Below, piece after piece: positions 8,643 through 16,946 of a stretch of DNA of 64,000 nt. Where the stretch lies: NCBI RefSeq assembly GCF_003054175.1, contig NZ_QBKN01000021.1:1-64000 (forward strand), given 5' to 3'. The notes beneath the pieces were generated by a model. That model was not told where the DNA came from. It saw only the letters and a list, made by a program, of their open reading frames with translations, and did not search any database. Source of the stretch: Allosediminivita pacifica. Lineage in GTDB: Bacteria; Pseudomonadota; Alphaproteobacteria; Rhodobacterales; Rhodobacteraceae. Position numbers and translations under genes: made by a program. Position 1 is the stretch's first letter. Each line of letters starts with the position of its first letter.

Positions 8643-10172
8643 TCACTTCCACGACGACTCGTCGAGGCGCGGCAGCCCGTCAGGGCTGAGCGGGAAATCG
8701 AGTTCGGGGTTCACAAGGTAGTTCTGCGAATACGAGAACAGTGGCGCCCAATACGCCTGCTCGGCGATGGTCGTGAGCGCTTCTTCGTAGAGCCTCTTGC
8801 GTTCTTCCGGATCGGCGGTCTTTTCGGCGGCGAGCACGGTTTCCGTCAGTTCGCCATCCCCGGAGAGGTTGCGGTCGCTCTCGGAGGAGAAATGCACGCG
8901 CGCGATGGCGGCGGTGTCGGCAGTACCGCCGGAACCCCAGGTTCCGAAATAGGCCGGGATCTCCTGCTGCGCGCGCGCCTGGTTCAGCGAGGCGAGCTTG
9001 ACGTAGCGCAGGTTCACATCGATGCCGACCGCCTCGAGATCGGCGGCAATGGCCTCGGCCGCCGGCTTGTCGCGGTAGGCCCAGAGATCCATCCGGAAAC
9101 CGTCACCGTAGCCAGCCTCATCAAGCAGGGCTCTAGCCTTCTCGGGATCGTAGGGATACGCCGGGATGTCCTCGGTGCAACCGAACTGCGCTGGATGGCA
9201 GGGCGTGTGGATCGGCTCGGACGAGCCGCCGATCAGGAACTTCGACATCTCCTCGCGGTTAAGCGCGTGATTCACAGCCTGCCGCACCTTCACGTTGGTC
9301 AGCGGGCCTTCCTCGTCGGTGTAACCTGCGGCATCGAGCACGAGAAAACCGACGCGAAGATCCGGCCCGGAGAGGTGCGTCGCCTGCGGCGTATTGCCGA
9401 GCGACTCCGCGACATCGAGCGGCACCTTGAACATCCAGTCGACGCCACCGGACATGAGCTCGGCCTGCTGCGTGCCGATGTCGGGCAGGTTCCGCACGAC
9501 CACGTTTTCGATGGCGGGACGTTCGCCCCAGTAGTCCTCGAAGCGCTCCAGCACGACCTCCTGTCCCGGCTCGAACGCTACGACCTTGTAGGGGCCTGCG
9601 CCGATCAGGTCGGACGCCATCGCACTCTCGTCGATGCTGCCGTCATCAGCCTCGTAAGCGCCCTCGGGACGCAATTTCACCCGCTGCGCCATGTCGCGAA
9701 GCACAAGCGGGTAGACCGACTTGAGGTGAAACCGCAGCGACAGATCTCCCGTCACCTCGACATTGTCGAGCCAGCGCTCGATCGTGCCCTTGGCCTGGGC
9801 TTCGCTCTCCTCCGAGACGATCCAGTTGTAGGTGTAGGCCACGTCCGCCGCTGTGAGTTCCGATCCGTCATGAAACGTCACGCCCTCGCGCAGGGTGACG
9901 TCGAGCGTGGTGTCGTCGACCCAATTCCAGTCGGTGGCGACGGCCGCACCGAATTCCTGTGTTTCGGGGTCGAGCTCGAATAGAGTGGCGTCGGTCAGCT
10001 CCGCCATGATGATGTATTCGCGCTTGGTCGTATAGTTGTAGTCGAGGTTCAGGATTTCCTCGGCAAGTGCGACGCGCAAGGTGTCGTCCTGCCTTCCCGC
10101 CTCTGCAGCGTCTGGCAAGGCACCGGATAAAGCGGTGCACAGGGCGGTTAGGGCAACGGTAGTTCTCAGCAT
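8643..10172 (-). CDS. ABC transporter substrate-binding protein, family 5 (peptide/nickel type)
   Basis: A 509-residue periplasmic binding protein of SBP family 5, of normal length. A Sec signal peptide lies at the N-terminus (LRTTVALTALCTALSGAL, cleavage probably near residue 25). Family landmarks follow: TLREGVTFHDGSELTAADV near residue 100 and VRQAVNHALNREEM in the second half. Solutes of this family include di- and oligopeptides, opines, glutathione and metal chelates; the exact ligand cannot be read from sequence. It is the first gene of the five-gene minus-strand operon ending with the lyase. GGGAGGAG lies just upstream of ATG 10172, and the promoter must lie in 10173-10260. Confidence 0.93.
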   Translation of the reverse strand: MLRTTVALTALCTALSGALPDAAEAGRQDDTLRVALAEEILNLDYNYTTKREYIIMAELTDATLFELDPETQEFGAAVATDWNWVDDTTLDVTLREGVTFHDGSELTAADVAYTYNWIVSEESEAQAKGTIERWLDNVEVTGDLSLRFHLKSVYPLVLRDMAQRVKLRPEGAYEADDGSIDESAMASDLIGAGPYKVVAFEPGQEVVLERFEDYWGERPAIENVVVRNLPDIGTQQAELMSGGVDWMFKVPLDVAESLGNTPQATHLSGPDLRVGFLVLDAAGYTDEEGPLTNVKVRQAVNHALNREEMSKFLIGGSSEPIHTPCHPAQFGCTEDIPAYPYDPEKARALLDEAGYGDGFRMDLWAYRDKPAAEAIAADLEAVGIDVNLRYVKLASLNQARAQQEIPAYFGTWGSGGTADTAAIARVHFSSESDRNLSGDGELTETVLAAEKTADPEERKRLYEEALTTIAEQAYWAPLFSYSQNYLVNPELDFPLSPDGLPRLDESSWK

Positions 10173-10525
10173 ATCACTCCTCCCAGAGCTGATGATGCCG
10201 AGACCCTACGGCGGCGCAGGAGATGTATAAACTGCAATGATTGGATAAATAGTTGCAAAAATTCGAACTATAGACCGCTCTCTTGCGGCCTCAGCCGCGA
10301 CAGTTGCCGAACTTTCCGGAAGCTTCGCGCCTCTGAAAGCGATGGGATACAAGAGAATTTCACGTGCGTCTGCAGCGCGTTCACGGGGCGGCGCGCCGCC
10401 GAGAGCCGTGCCGCGTCGGAAAGGGCAATGGTGGCCTCTGCCAGTTGTTCGGGCGTGTTCCTGAGCGACGTGCGCTTCGCCTTGCGAGGCAGAAGGCTGC
10501 GGCCGCGCCGGATCGAGGCGAAGCG

Positions 10526-10693
10526 CTAGCGCACGCCGGCGGTGACGGTCGCCGGGCCTTGGCCCGCCGCAAGCACCAGTCGCACCCGCCGCTGGCGCGC
10601 CGCATCGGCCTTCACCGCGTTCAGCAGCAGGCCGGCGACCGTATCGGCGCCCGGTTCGACCAGGTTCTTCCTGCTGACCGCCGTGCCCGCCAT
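10526..10693 (-). CDS. Possible small ORF of unknown function
   Basis: A 55-codon frame starting at ATG 10693 with GGGAGG five bases upstream. The product is basic and Ala/Val-rich, begins MAGTAVSRKNLVEPGAD and has no signal peptide, membrane helix or known motif. It sits alone in a 765-base gap. It may be a genuine small protein, or the tail of a decayed gene preserved by chance. The ribosome-binding site is the only positive evidence. Confidence 0.25.
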   Translation of the reverse strand: MAGTAVSRKNLVEPGADTVAGLLLNAVKADAARQRRVRLVLAAGQGPATVTAGVR

Positions 10694-10769
10694 CGCGACC
10701 TCCCTAGGAGGGATGCCGGCGGTGGCCGTCACCGACGGCGGCCCTCAATGCGCGATCCGGATACAAGAG

Positions 10770-10789
10770 GGGCGCCCACGAGGGCGCCC
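10770..10789. repeat. GC-rich perfect dyad (hairpin)
   Basis: GGGCGCCC-ACGA-GGGCGCCC forms an 8-base stem with a four-base loop. No T run follows on either strand, so a terminator role is weakly supported. Confidence 0.35.
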
Positions 10790-10937
10790 TGCATGTTGTT
10801 GAAGCCAATGTTGGCCGGGTTTTCGAGGCGTCTGGCCACATACCTGATGCGGCTCGAGGCCCTGCGAATTGCTCAGGAACCTGGCTTCGCGGGATCTTTG
10901 CCCCGGTTTCGAGGCAGCCTTGCCCCGATCTACACGC

Positions 10938-11249
10938 TCAGTGCGTCCAGGTCGTCCGGCGGTCGTGGGCAAAGTTCTCGGCGTAGCCGCGGGCCCGCAC
11001 GTTCGGGCGGCGGACCTTGGGGTCGAAGACCTGCGCGTCGATACCGTGCTCGCGCGCGTATTCCAGCGCCTCTTCCTTGGTGTCGAAGCGCAGCTTCACC
11101 TGGGCCTGCGTGTCGTCGGAGGAGGTCCAGCCCATCAGCGGATCCACCTCGCGCGGGCTCTCGGACACGTAGTCGAGGACCCAGTGCTTCGTGCGCCCCT
11201 GCCCCGAGGACATGGCGGTCTTGGCTGGCCGGTAGATGCGTGCGCGCAT
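10938..11249 (-). CDS. NADH dehydrogenase (complex I) accessory subunit, NDUFS4/AQDQ-like
   Basis: A 103-residue protein with the ETC complex I subunit conserved region of mitochondrial NDUFS4 (18 kDa AQDQ): an N-terminal [14 protein letters not shown] segment, [17 protein letters not shown], and a C-terminal [17 protein letters not shown] motif. Alphaproteobacterial complex I (known in Paracoccus) carries this accessory protein on the peripheral arm. The ATG at 11249 is preferred over an in-frame GTG at 11255 because AGGAGG lies five bases before it and overlaps the GTG. No nuo genes are in the window, so it is encoded apart from the main complex I operon or that operon lies elsewhere. Confidence 0.9.
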   Translation of the reverse strand: MRARIYRPAKTAMSSGQGRTKHWVLDYVSESPREVDPLMGWTSSDDTQAQVKLRFDTKEEALEYAREHGIDAQVFDPKVRRPNVRARGYAENFAHDRRTTWTH

Positions 11250-11670
11250 GGTCACCTCCTGATCGATCCCCTGCTATATCGGGCATCAGGCGCTCGCGGG
11301 CAAGCCTTTGAACCGATTGAATTGTCGCAGAAGGCGGGAACCGCAAGCGGCGGTCGGTCGGCTGGATCCCGAGGGGAGCGAGGGGTGGGTGTGTCCGGAG
11401 CGCCATCCGGCCAAACGCCTGCTTGCGGGCAAAAACTACCCGGCGCGTCGCAGGCCCCGCAACCGGCAAATCCGGTCAGTGCCGGCGGCAGCACTTCGCC
11501 TTGCGATGAACGACGCAGCGTAAGCGACTGAGTGCCTTTCGGAAAAGAGGCAGACCGCGACACTTTGCACCGTCAGATCAAAGCAACAGATCGACGAGCG
11601 CCCCCACTTCAGTTGCCGGCCAAACGGGCATGTGTCAGGGCAACCGGACACTTCACGAAGCCGGCGACTG
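11250..11670. other. Intergenic region, no gene recognised
   Basis: About 420 bases upstream of the NDUFS4-like gene and downstream of the hypothetical gene at 11671-12144. Frames here are short and compositionally unlike the flanking genes. I looked for a tRNA-like T-loop and acceptor stem and found none. It presumably contains the promoter of the NDUFS4-like gene near 11260-11320. Confidence 0.55.
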
Positions 11671-12144
11671 TCACGCCTGCAGCCAGGTCACAAGCGCCCC
11701 GGCGTCGGCCGAGACACGGATCCGCGCTTCGTCTTCCAGACCATAGCCGCTCGCCGAGAGCTGGAACATCCGCATCATGCCGTAGCCGGTATCGCTGCTG
11801 ACCAGGTAGCCGCGCCGCACCCCGCTGCGCTCGGGAAACTCGGAGAAGATGAAGGCATAGCCGCGGAAACGCACCACCGGCGTGTGGTCGAAATCATGGT
11901 GCCGCAGGTCCCACAGCGTCGGGCGCCGTGCGCCCAGCCGCGGGTCCGAAATCAGGTGACGCGTCGCCGCCGAAAGGCTCTCTCGGTCGACCACGCCCTC
12001 CGCGATTCCGTAGCTGAACTCGAGGCCGTTCTGCGATCTTGCGAGGCAGATCTCGATCCGCCCGCCGGGCCCGGCCGCAAAGGTGCGTTCGGTTCCGGGA
12101 ACCGCCTCCCAAGGGTCACCGACCTGCAATTCCTCTCCCGGCAT
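11671..12144 (-). CDS. Hypothetical protein
   Basis: A 157-residue soluble protein not assigned to a named family. It has no signal peptide or membrane helix, and it contains charged turns and beta-rich segments (LRHHDFDHTPVVRFRGY, GYLVSSDTGYGMMRMF). Codon use and composition match the neighbours, and GAGGGAG precedes ATG 12144, so the gene is believed real. It lies divergent from uvrB with about 190 bases between the starts. Function unknown. Confidence 0.7.
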   Translation of the reverse strand: MPGEELQVGDPWEAVPGTERTFAAGPGGRIEICLARSQNGLEFSYGIAEGVVDRESLSAATRHLISDPRLGARRPTLWDLRHHDFDHTPVVRFRGYAFIFSEFPERSGVRRGYLVSSDTGYGMMRMFQLSASGYGLEDEARIRVSADAGALVTWLQA

Positions 12145-12333
12145 AAGCCGCTCCCTCGTCGTTCTGAAATGTCACCACAGAATGACCGACAAATCAAATC
12201 CGGCCCGCGCAGCGCGCCTTCCACGCGGCCGCGGGATGAAACATAAATGGCCTCAAGATGTCCCAGGGGACGCCGAGCCCTTGATCCCCGCGCGCCGCGC
12301 TTCAATCTAGGGGACAGGAACAAGGAATCCCCG

Positions 12334-14529
12334 ATGCCCTACGCCCACTCCGACAAGTCCGAGCCCATCCTGCACGCCGCCGCGCCCGACGTGGCGACGC
12401 GCGAAAAGCTCGAGGGCGGCAAGCGCTTTGTCATGCACACGGAATACGCCCCGGCGGGCGACCAGCCGACAGCCATCGCGGAACTGTCACAGGGGGTCAT
12501 GGAGGGCGAGCACAATCAGGTCCTGCTCGGCGCCACCGGCACGGGCAAGACCTTCACCATGGCCAAGGTGATCGAGGAAACCCAGCGTCCCGCCATCATC
12601 CTGGCCCCCAACAAGACGCTGGCAGCGCAGCTATACGGCGAGTTCAAGCACTTCTTCCCCGACAATGCGGTCGAGTACTTCGTCTCCTACTACGACTACT
12701 ACCAGCCCGAGGCCTACGTGCCGCGCAGCGACACCTTCATCGAGAAGGAAAGCCAGATCAACGAGCAGATCGACCGCATGCGCCACTCGGCCACCCGCGC
12801 CCTGCTCGAACGCGACGACGTCATCATCGTGGCCTCGGTCTCGTGCATCTACGGCATCGGCTCGGTCGAGACCTACGGCGCCATGACCCAGGACCTGCAC
12901 GTAGGCTCTGAATACGACCAGCGGCAGGTCATGGCCGATCTCGTCGCTCAGCAGTACCGCCGCAACGACGCCGCGTTCCAGCGCGGCAGCTTCCGGGTGC
13001 GCGGCGACACCCTGGAAATCTGGCCCGCCCACCTCGAGGATCGCGCATGGCGCCTGTCCTTCTTCGGCGAGGAGCTGGAAGGCATCACCGAGTTCGATCC
13101 CCTGACGGGCGAGAAGACCAGCAACTTCGACCGCATCCGCGTCTACGCGAACTCGCACTACGTGACGCCCAAGCCGACGATGCAGCAGGCCGTCATCCAG
13201 ATAAAGAAGGAGCTGCGCCAGCGGCTTGACCAGCTCGTGGGCGAGGGCAAGCTGCTCGAAGCGCAGCGGCTCGAGCAGCGCACCAATTTCGACATCGAGA
13301 TGCTCGAGGCCACCGGCGTCTGCAACGGGATCGAGAACTACTCGCGCTATCTCACGGGCCGGGCGCCGGGCGAGCCGCCCCCGACGCTCTTCGAGTTCAT
13401 CCCAGACAACGCCATCGTCTTTGCGGACGAATCCCACGTCTCGGTTCCGCAGATCGGGGGCATGTACCGGGGCGACTACCGGCGCAAGTTCACGCTGGCC
13501 GAACACGGCTTCCGCCTGCCGTCCTGCATGGATAACCGCCCGCTGAAGTTCGAGGAATGGGACGCCATGCGCCCCCAGTCGGTCTTCGTCAGCGCCACGC
13601 CCGCCAACTGGGAACTGGATCAGTCGGGCGGCGTCTTCACCGAACAGGTCATCCGCCCGACCGGCCTGCTCGACCCGCAGGTCGAAATCCGGCCCGTCGA
13701 GATGCAGGTCGACGACCTGCTGGACGAGATCCGCCGGGTCTCCCAGGCGGGCTTCCGCACGCTTGCCACCGTGCTGACCAAGCGCATGGCCGAAGACCTG
13801 ACCGAATACCTGCACGAACAGGGCATCCGCGTGCGCTACATGCACAGCGACATCGACACCATCGAGCGGATCGAGATCCTGCGCGACCTCCGGCTCGGCG
13901 CCTTCGACGTGCTGGTGGGCATCAACCTTCTGCGCGAGGGGCTCGATATCCCCGAATGCGGGCTCGTCGCCATCCTCGACGCCGACAAGGAAGGTTTCCT
14001 GCGCTCCGAGACCTCGCTGATCCAGACCATCGGCCGCGCCGCGCGCAACTCCGAGGGACGTGTGATCATGTACGCCGACCGGATGACCGGCAGCATGGAG
14101 CGCGCCATCGGCGAAACCAACCGCCGCCGGGAAAAGCAGATCGCCTACAACGAGGAACACGGCATCACGCCCGCCACGATCAAGAAGAACGTCGAGGACA
14201 TCCTCGCCGGGCTCTACCAGGGCGACGTGGACATGAACCGCGTGACGGCCAAGATCGACGACAAGCACGCCGGCGCCAACCTGCAGACCATGCTCGACGG
14301 GCTGCGTACCGACATGCGCAAGGCGGCCGAGAACCTTGAGTTCGAGGAAGCCGCCCGCCTGCGCGACGAGATCAAGCGCCTCGAGGCCGTGGACCTCGCC
14401 GTCGCCGACGACCCCCTCGCCCGCCAGCAGGCGGTCGAGAAGGCCTCGGCCGAGGCCACGAAGTCGAAGGGTCGGAGCACCTCCGGCAAGCCGGGCCAGC
14501 GCGGCGGCAATGTGAAACGCAAAAGGTAG
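12334..14529 (+). CDS. uvrB: Excinuclease ABC subunit B
   Basis: A 731-residue UvrB, the helicase-like damage-verification subunit of nucleotide excision repair; it loads on DNA with UvrA and recruits UvrC. Visible parts: Walker A GATGTGKT near residue 70, the beta-hairpin region ([13 protein letters not shown]) that inserts between the DNA strands, the DESH Walker B, helicase motifs V/VI ([18 protein letters not shown]), and the C-terminal UVR/UvrC-interaction helix ([15 protein letters not shown]). ATG 12334 is used because the N-terminus then matches the alphaproteobacterial form; upstream extensions are not UvrB-like. No LexA-type GTTC/GAAC repeat was seen upstream. The stop codon lies inside a REP palindrome. 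Confidence 0.97.
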   Translation: MPYAHSDKSEPILHAAAPDVATREKLEGGKRFVMHTEYAPAGDQPTAIAELSQGVMEGEHNQVLLGATGTGKTFTMAKVIEETQRPAIILAPNKTLAAQLYGEFKHFFPDNAVEYFVSYYDYYQPEAYVPRSDTFIEKESQINEQIDRMRHSATRALLERDDVIIVASVSCIYGIGSVETYGAMTQDLHVGSEYDQRQVMADLVAQQYRRNDAAFQRGSFRVRGDTLEIWPAHLEDRAWRLSFFGEELEGITEFDPLTGEKTSNFDRIRVYANSHYVTPKPTMQQAVIQIKKELRQRLDQLVGEGKLLEAQRLEQRTNFDIEMLEATGVCNGIENYSRYLTGRAPGEPPPTLFEFIPDNAIVFADESHVSVPQIGGMYRGDYRRKFTLAEHGFRLPSCMDNRPLKFEEWDAMRPQSVFVSATPANWELDQSGGVFTEQVIRPTGLLDPQVEIRPVEMQVDDLLDEIRRVSQAGFRTLATVLTKRMAEDLTEYLHEQGIRVRYMHSDIDTIERIEILRDLRLGAFDVLVGINLLREGLDIPECGLVAILDADKEGFLRSETSLIQTIGRAARNSEGRVIMYADRMTGSMERAIGETNRRREKQIAYNEEHGITPATIKKNVEDILAGLYQGDVDMNRVTAKIDDKHAGANLQTMLDGLRTDMRKAAENLEFEEAARLRDEIKRLEAVDLAVADDPLARQQAVEKASAEATKSKGRSTSGKPGQRGGNVKRKR

Positions 14530-14553
14530 GGTGCGTGCGAGCACGCACCCTAC
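14526..14553. repeat. REP-like palindrome on the uvrB stop codon
   Basis: GTAGGGTGCGTGC-GA-GCACGCACCCTAC has perfect 13-base arms around a two-base centre. It contains the uvrB stop codon (14527-14529) and the last bases of the convergent RAYT gene. A second copy with centre TC (opposite orientation) lies at 15076-15103. It may also serve as a bidirectional RNA hairpin ending both transcripts. Confidence 0.85.
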
Positions 14554-15035
14554 GGCCTGGCATGGGGGGTCGCGTCCGTCGACCGATGGATCGACGAATA
14601 GGGCCATGCCTCCGGGCACGTGACGAACCCGTGTTTCACCGGGCTATGCCAGCAATACTGGACGTGCGCCGCGTAATCCTCCGCGTTTCGGATATGGTGC
14701 TCCCAATAGCGCCGCTGCCAGATTCCGCGCTCCATCCGGGCCACATGGCTCGCACGCAGCGGCCCCTTCGGCAATCCGCGCGAAAATCGCGACTTGATCA
14801 ACCGCCAGCGCGTCGGGAAATCGCGATCCCCCTCGGGCAGGGTCCAGACGCAGTGCATGTGGTCCGGCAGAACCACCCAGGCGTCGACGGCGAAGGGGCG
14901 CTCGCGCCGCGTGGCAACGACGGCCCCACGCAAGCGGTCGATCTCACGCACCAGCAGATCCGACCCACGCTCGGCCAGTGTCACGGTAAAGAAGATGGTC
15001 GCGCCAGGCGCCCGCGGTCGGATGTAATTCGGCAT
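14550..15035 (-). CDS. REP-associated tyrosine transposase (RAYT, IS200/IS605-like Y1 family)
   Basis: A 161-residue single-domain Y1 transposase. The HUH motif appears as HMH in WVVLPDHMHCVW, and the C-terminal tyrosine-bearing helix region reads RRYWEHHIRNAEDYAAHV. It begins PNYIRPRAPGATIFFTV, as RAYT proteins do. RAYTs bind and nick single-stranded REP hairpins and are thought to have spread REP elements; unlike true insertion sequences they are usually single-copy. The gene lies between two oppositely oriented REP-like palindromes, the expected REP-RAYT-REP (REPtron) layout. It is convergent with uvrB, with the palindrome between them. All key residues appear intact. Confidence 0.9.
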   Translation of the reverse strand: MPNYIRPRAPGATIFFTVTLAERGSDLLVREIDRLRGAVVATRRERPFAVDAWVVLPDHMHCVWTLPEGDRDFPTRWRLIKSRFSRGLPKGPLRASHVARMERGIWQRRYWEHHIRNAEDYAAHVQYCWHSPVKHGFVTCPEAWPYSSIHRSTDATPHARP

Positions 15036-15075
15036 CCCCCAAGAGGGTCCGAAACAACGTTAAGACCACCCTCAC

Positions 15076-15103
15076 GTAGGGTGCGTGCTCGCACGCACCC
15101 CAT
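15076..15103. repeat. REP-like palindrome upstream of the RAYT gene
   Basis: GGGTGCGTGC-TC-GCACGCACCC has perfect 10-base arms, with weaker outward extension (T-A and G-T pairs after one mismatch). It matches the palindrome at 14526-14553 except for its inverted centre (TC for GA) and one altered right-arm base. It lies about 40 bases before the RAYT start on the minus strand. Confidence 0.85.
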
Positions 15104-15112
15104 AAAACAAAC

Positions 15113-15143
15113 ACAAAAAAACGCGGCCCCTGCAGGGACCGCG
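15113..15143 (-). terminator. Rho-independent terminator of the cold-shock gene
   Basis: On the minus strand a GC-rich hairpin (CGCGGTCCC-TGCA-GGGGCCGCG, one internal mismatch) is followed by eight consecutive T residues. It lies about 30 bases after the csp stop codon. Confidence 0.85.
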
Positions 15144-15174
15144 TCGCATCTCTCCGGAAAACCGGAAGAAGGCT

Positions 15175-15381
15175 TCAGAGCAGCTCGAGGTTCGTCGCGC
15201 TCTCACGGCCGTCACGACCGGATTCCAGATCGTAGGACACTTTCTGGTTGTCGGCGAGGCCGGTGAGGCCCGAACGCTCAACGGCGGAGATGTGCACGAA
15301 CACGTCTTTGCCGCCCGTCTCGGGTGCGATGAAGCCGAAGCCTTTGGTGGTGTTGAACCATTTCACAGTGCCGGTGGCCAT
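15175..15381 (-). CDS. Cold-shock domain protein (CspA family)
   Basis: A 68-residue single cold-shock domain with both RNA-binding motifs, KGFGFI (RNP1) and VFVHI (RNP2), within an OB fold starting MATGTVKWFN. Such proteins bind single-stranded RNA/DNA and melt mRNA structure during cold shock or stationary phase. Normal family length. The frame continues upstream of ATG 15381, but that extension is not conserved in character, so this start is used. It is monocistronic with its own terminator and a leader of unknown length upstream (15382-15648 holds no gene). Confidence 0.95.
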   Translation of the reverse strand: MATGTVKWFNTTKGFGFIAPETGGKDVFVHISAVERSGLTGLADNQKVSYDLESGRDGRESATNLELL

Positions 15382-15648
15382 GTGTGTTTTCCTTTTGTCG
15401 GTACCGCTCGCGGAACTGCAGCGGCTCGGCATAGCGCGTCCTGGATCGAATGACTGCGTGCCGGTGAAGGAAAACAGGGTCGATAGAAAGTCTAAGCCCC
15501 TCCCAAGTGACAGGTTTGCAGCCATCTGGCAAGGGGAACCTCGCGACGCTCAGCCTGCCCGCGCGGGACAATCCTGACAGGCGGTTAACGCGAGCAGCCA
15601 AGCCCTTGGAATCGTTCGATCCGAAAAATGTCCCGGCCCGGGACACCC

Positions 15649-16041
15649 TCAGCCCGCGCCCTGATAGACCTCGAGAAAGGCCGGACGCCCGCCGTAGCCC
15701 CAGACCCTCACGAGGATATAGGCCGACCCGTACTGCCGCATCTGGGCCTCGATCTGCGGGTTTCCCCCGCCCGCCGCATAAAGCTGCGGAATCGCCTGCC
15801 GCGCGCCTGTCGAGGTAAAGAGAGGGTCCCACCCGTCCTCCGGATGCGCCCTTCCGAAGCGGTGGAAATTCGCCCGGTCCTGCTGGAGAAAGGCATCGAG
15901 CGATCCCAGCCGCGCGCCGCTCGAATTGAAAAGATCCGGCCCCGCGATCAGGGTGTAATACTCGGCCAGCAACTGCTGTGCCCGCGCGCCCGAAGCGCCC
16001 GCCAGCACAAGACCGGCCGTCAGAATCAGGATTCGAAACAT
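15649..16041 (-). CDS. Exported hypothetical protein
   Basis: A 130-residue protein with a clear Sec signal peptide (FRILILTAGLVLAGASGARA, cut before QQLL). The mature part is rich in Gly, Tyr and Gln and has no known domain (for example AEYYTLIAGPDLFNSSG and VRVWGYGGRPAFLEVYQ). ATG 16041 is chosen over a start six codons upstream because GGGAGG lies just before it and the signal peptide then begins properly. Probably periplasmic; function unknown. Confidence 0.7.
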   Translation of the reverse strand: MFRILILTAGLVLAGASGARAQQLLAEYYTLIAGPDLFNSSGARLGSLDAFLQQDRANFHRFGRAHPEDGWDPLFTSTGARQAIPQLYAAGGGNPQIEAQMRQYGSAYILVRVWGYGGRPAFLEVYQGAG

Positions 16042-16123
16042 ATTTGCCTCCCGGCACAATGGAATGCCGGAAAGCTACCCTGCCCCGCGGAAGTCACAAA
16101 GTCCGGAATCCCGCCTTCGGGCC

Positions 16124-16399
16124 TCAGGTGCCCGCTTCGACCATCCGGGCGATCTCGGTCGCCCATTTCCCGACGATGGGCAGGAACTCCACCTGCGCCA
16201 GAAGCCACAGCATGACCGACAGCAGCACCGTGGCGCCGATGACCGTCCCGAGGCCCATGGCCACCCCGCGGATGAAGTAGAAGTACATCATCCGGTACCA
16301 CCGGGTGTGCGCCCGGAAATAGTTGTGGGACCGGATCCGCCCGAGCTCCATCCGGAGTTCGTGAACCTCGGTTCTCAGAATTTCTGTTTCGGTCGGCAT
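16124..16399 (-). CDS. DUF5665-type small membrane protein
   Basis: A 91-residue protein: an N-terminal coiled-coil-like helix (TEILRTEVHELRMELGRI), an amphipathic linker (RWYRMMYFYFIRG), and then two predicted transmembrane helices covering GVAMGLGTVIGATVLLSVML and the following hydrophobic stretch. This layout matches DUF5665. Role unknown. Start ATG 16399 is the residue where family similarity begins. The upstream DUF427 gene ends 43 bases away on the same strand, so they may be co-transcribed. Confidence 0.75.
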   Translation of the reverse strand: MPTETEILRTEVHELRMELGRIRSHNYFRAHTRWYRMMYFYFIRGVAMGLGTVIGATVLLSVMLWLLAQVEFLPIVGKWATEIARMVEAGT

Positions 16400-16442
16400 G
16401 AACGTCCCGTTGGTCTGCGCCTGCGTGGCGCGCCGGGCCGTC

Positions 16443-16913
16443 CTACCATGTTTGCGGGCCGGGTGCGCCCTCGATCCGCCCACGAAGATTCGGTGTGACC
16501 CAACCGCCATACCGCCCGCCGGGCTGCGGCAAGGCCGCCGCCCCGCCGACGCGGCAGCTTTCCATCGACAGCGCCGACAGCGCGATATGCCCGCGCAGGG
16601 ACTTGTAGCGCCCGCGTGCTTCCGGGTGATCCCAGGCCGCGCATTCCGCGGTCACGCCCGCGGCTCTCAGTGTCCAGTAGTAGGCCTGCGCGCACCAGGC
16701 GCAGATCCCCTCGCCCGGCAGCGCCAGCAGGTCCGCCCGCAGATCCTCGAGCGGCAGGTAGTAGGTCGGCGCCTGCCCCCGCTTGAGCACGCGGAGCCCC
16801 CAGACCGTCCGCAGGATATCCACGCCGCCCAGCCGGACCACGATCTCGTCGGGCACAGGCTCGATCAGGGGCGTGATGGGATAGCTTTCGACATTTTCAG
16901 GTGTCAGTGGCAT
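16443..16913 (-). CDS. DUF427 domain protein
   Basis: A 156-residue cytoplasmic protein with a DUF427 domain (PITPLIEPVPDEIVVRLGG, then YYLPLEDLRADLLAL). Members are small beta-barrel-like proteins of unknown activity. It has a Cys/Trp-rich middle (GEGICAWCAQAYYWTL) and a C-terminal tail reading WVTPNLRGRIEGAPG that is longer than the minimal domain. It may share a transcript with the DUF5665-type gene downstream. Confidence 0.75.
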   Translation of the reverse strand: MPLTPENVESYPITPLIEPVPDEIVVRLGGVDILRTVWGLRVLKRGQAPTYYLPLEDLRADLLALPGEGICAWCAQAYYWTLRAAGVTAECAAWDHPEARGRYKSLRGHIALSALSMESCRVGGAAALPQPGGRYGGWVTPNLRGRIEGAPGPQTW

Positions 16914-16946
16914 GAATCCGAAGGTAGCGCCAAGCGCAACACCTTC

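Larger units (their letters stand above)
10173..10937. other. Long intergenic region with no convincing gene
   Basis: About 765 bases separate the transporter operon from the NDUFS4-like gene. The part next to the operon (10200-10270) is comparatively AT-rich and probably holds its promoter. The remainder is GC-rich with several short frames in all directions but no recognisable protein. One small minus-strand frame (10526-10693) has a good ribosome-binding site, and a GC-rich dyad lies at 10770-10789. It could be the decayed remains of an older gene, but I could not identify which. Confidence 0.6.

Noticed and set aside
10364-11311. 315-codon plus-strand frame over the intergenic gap and NDUFS4-like gene
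   Set aside because: Arg/Ala-rich translation without any domain, running antisense through a clear NDUFS4-like gene.
11250-11670. Possible tRNA on the minus strand
   Set aside because: A GGTTC-like string is present but no cloverleaf with acceptor and anticodon stems could be folded.
12145-12333. LexA (SOS) box before uvrB
   Set aside because: I looked for the alphaproteobacterial GTTC-N7-GTTC or GAAC-N7-GAAC pattern and found only single half-sites (for example GTTC near 12162).
12631-14619. 662-codon open frame opposite uvrB
   Set aside because: It is the antisense of a clear uvrB gene. Long antisense frames are expected in GC-rich coding DNA, and the translation has no recognisable domain.
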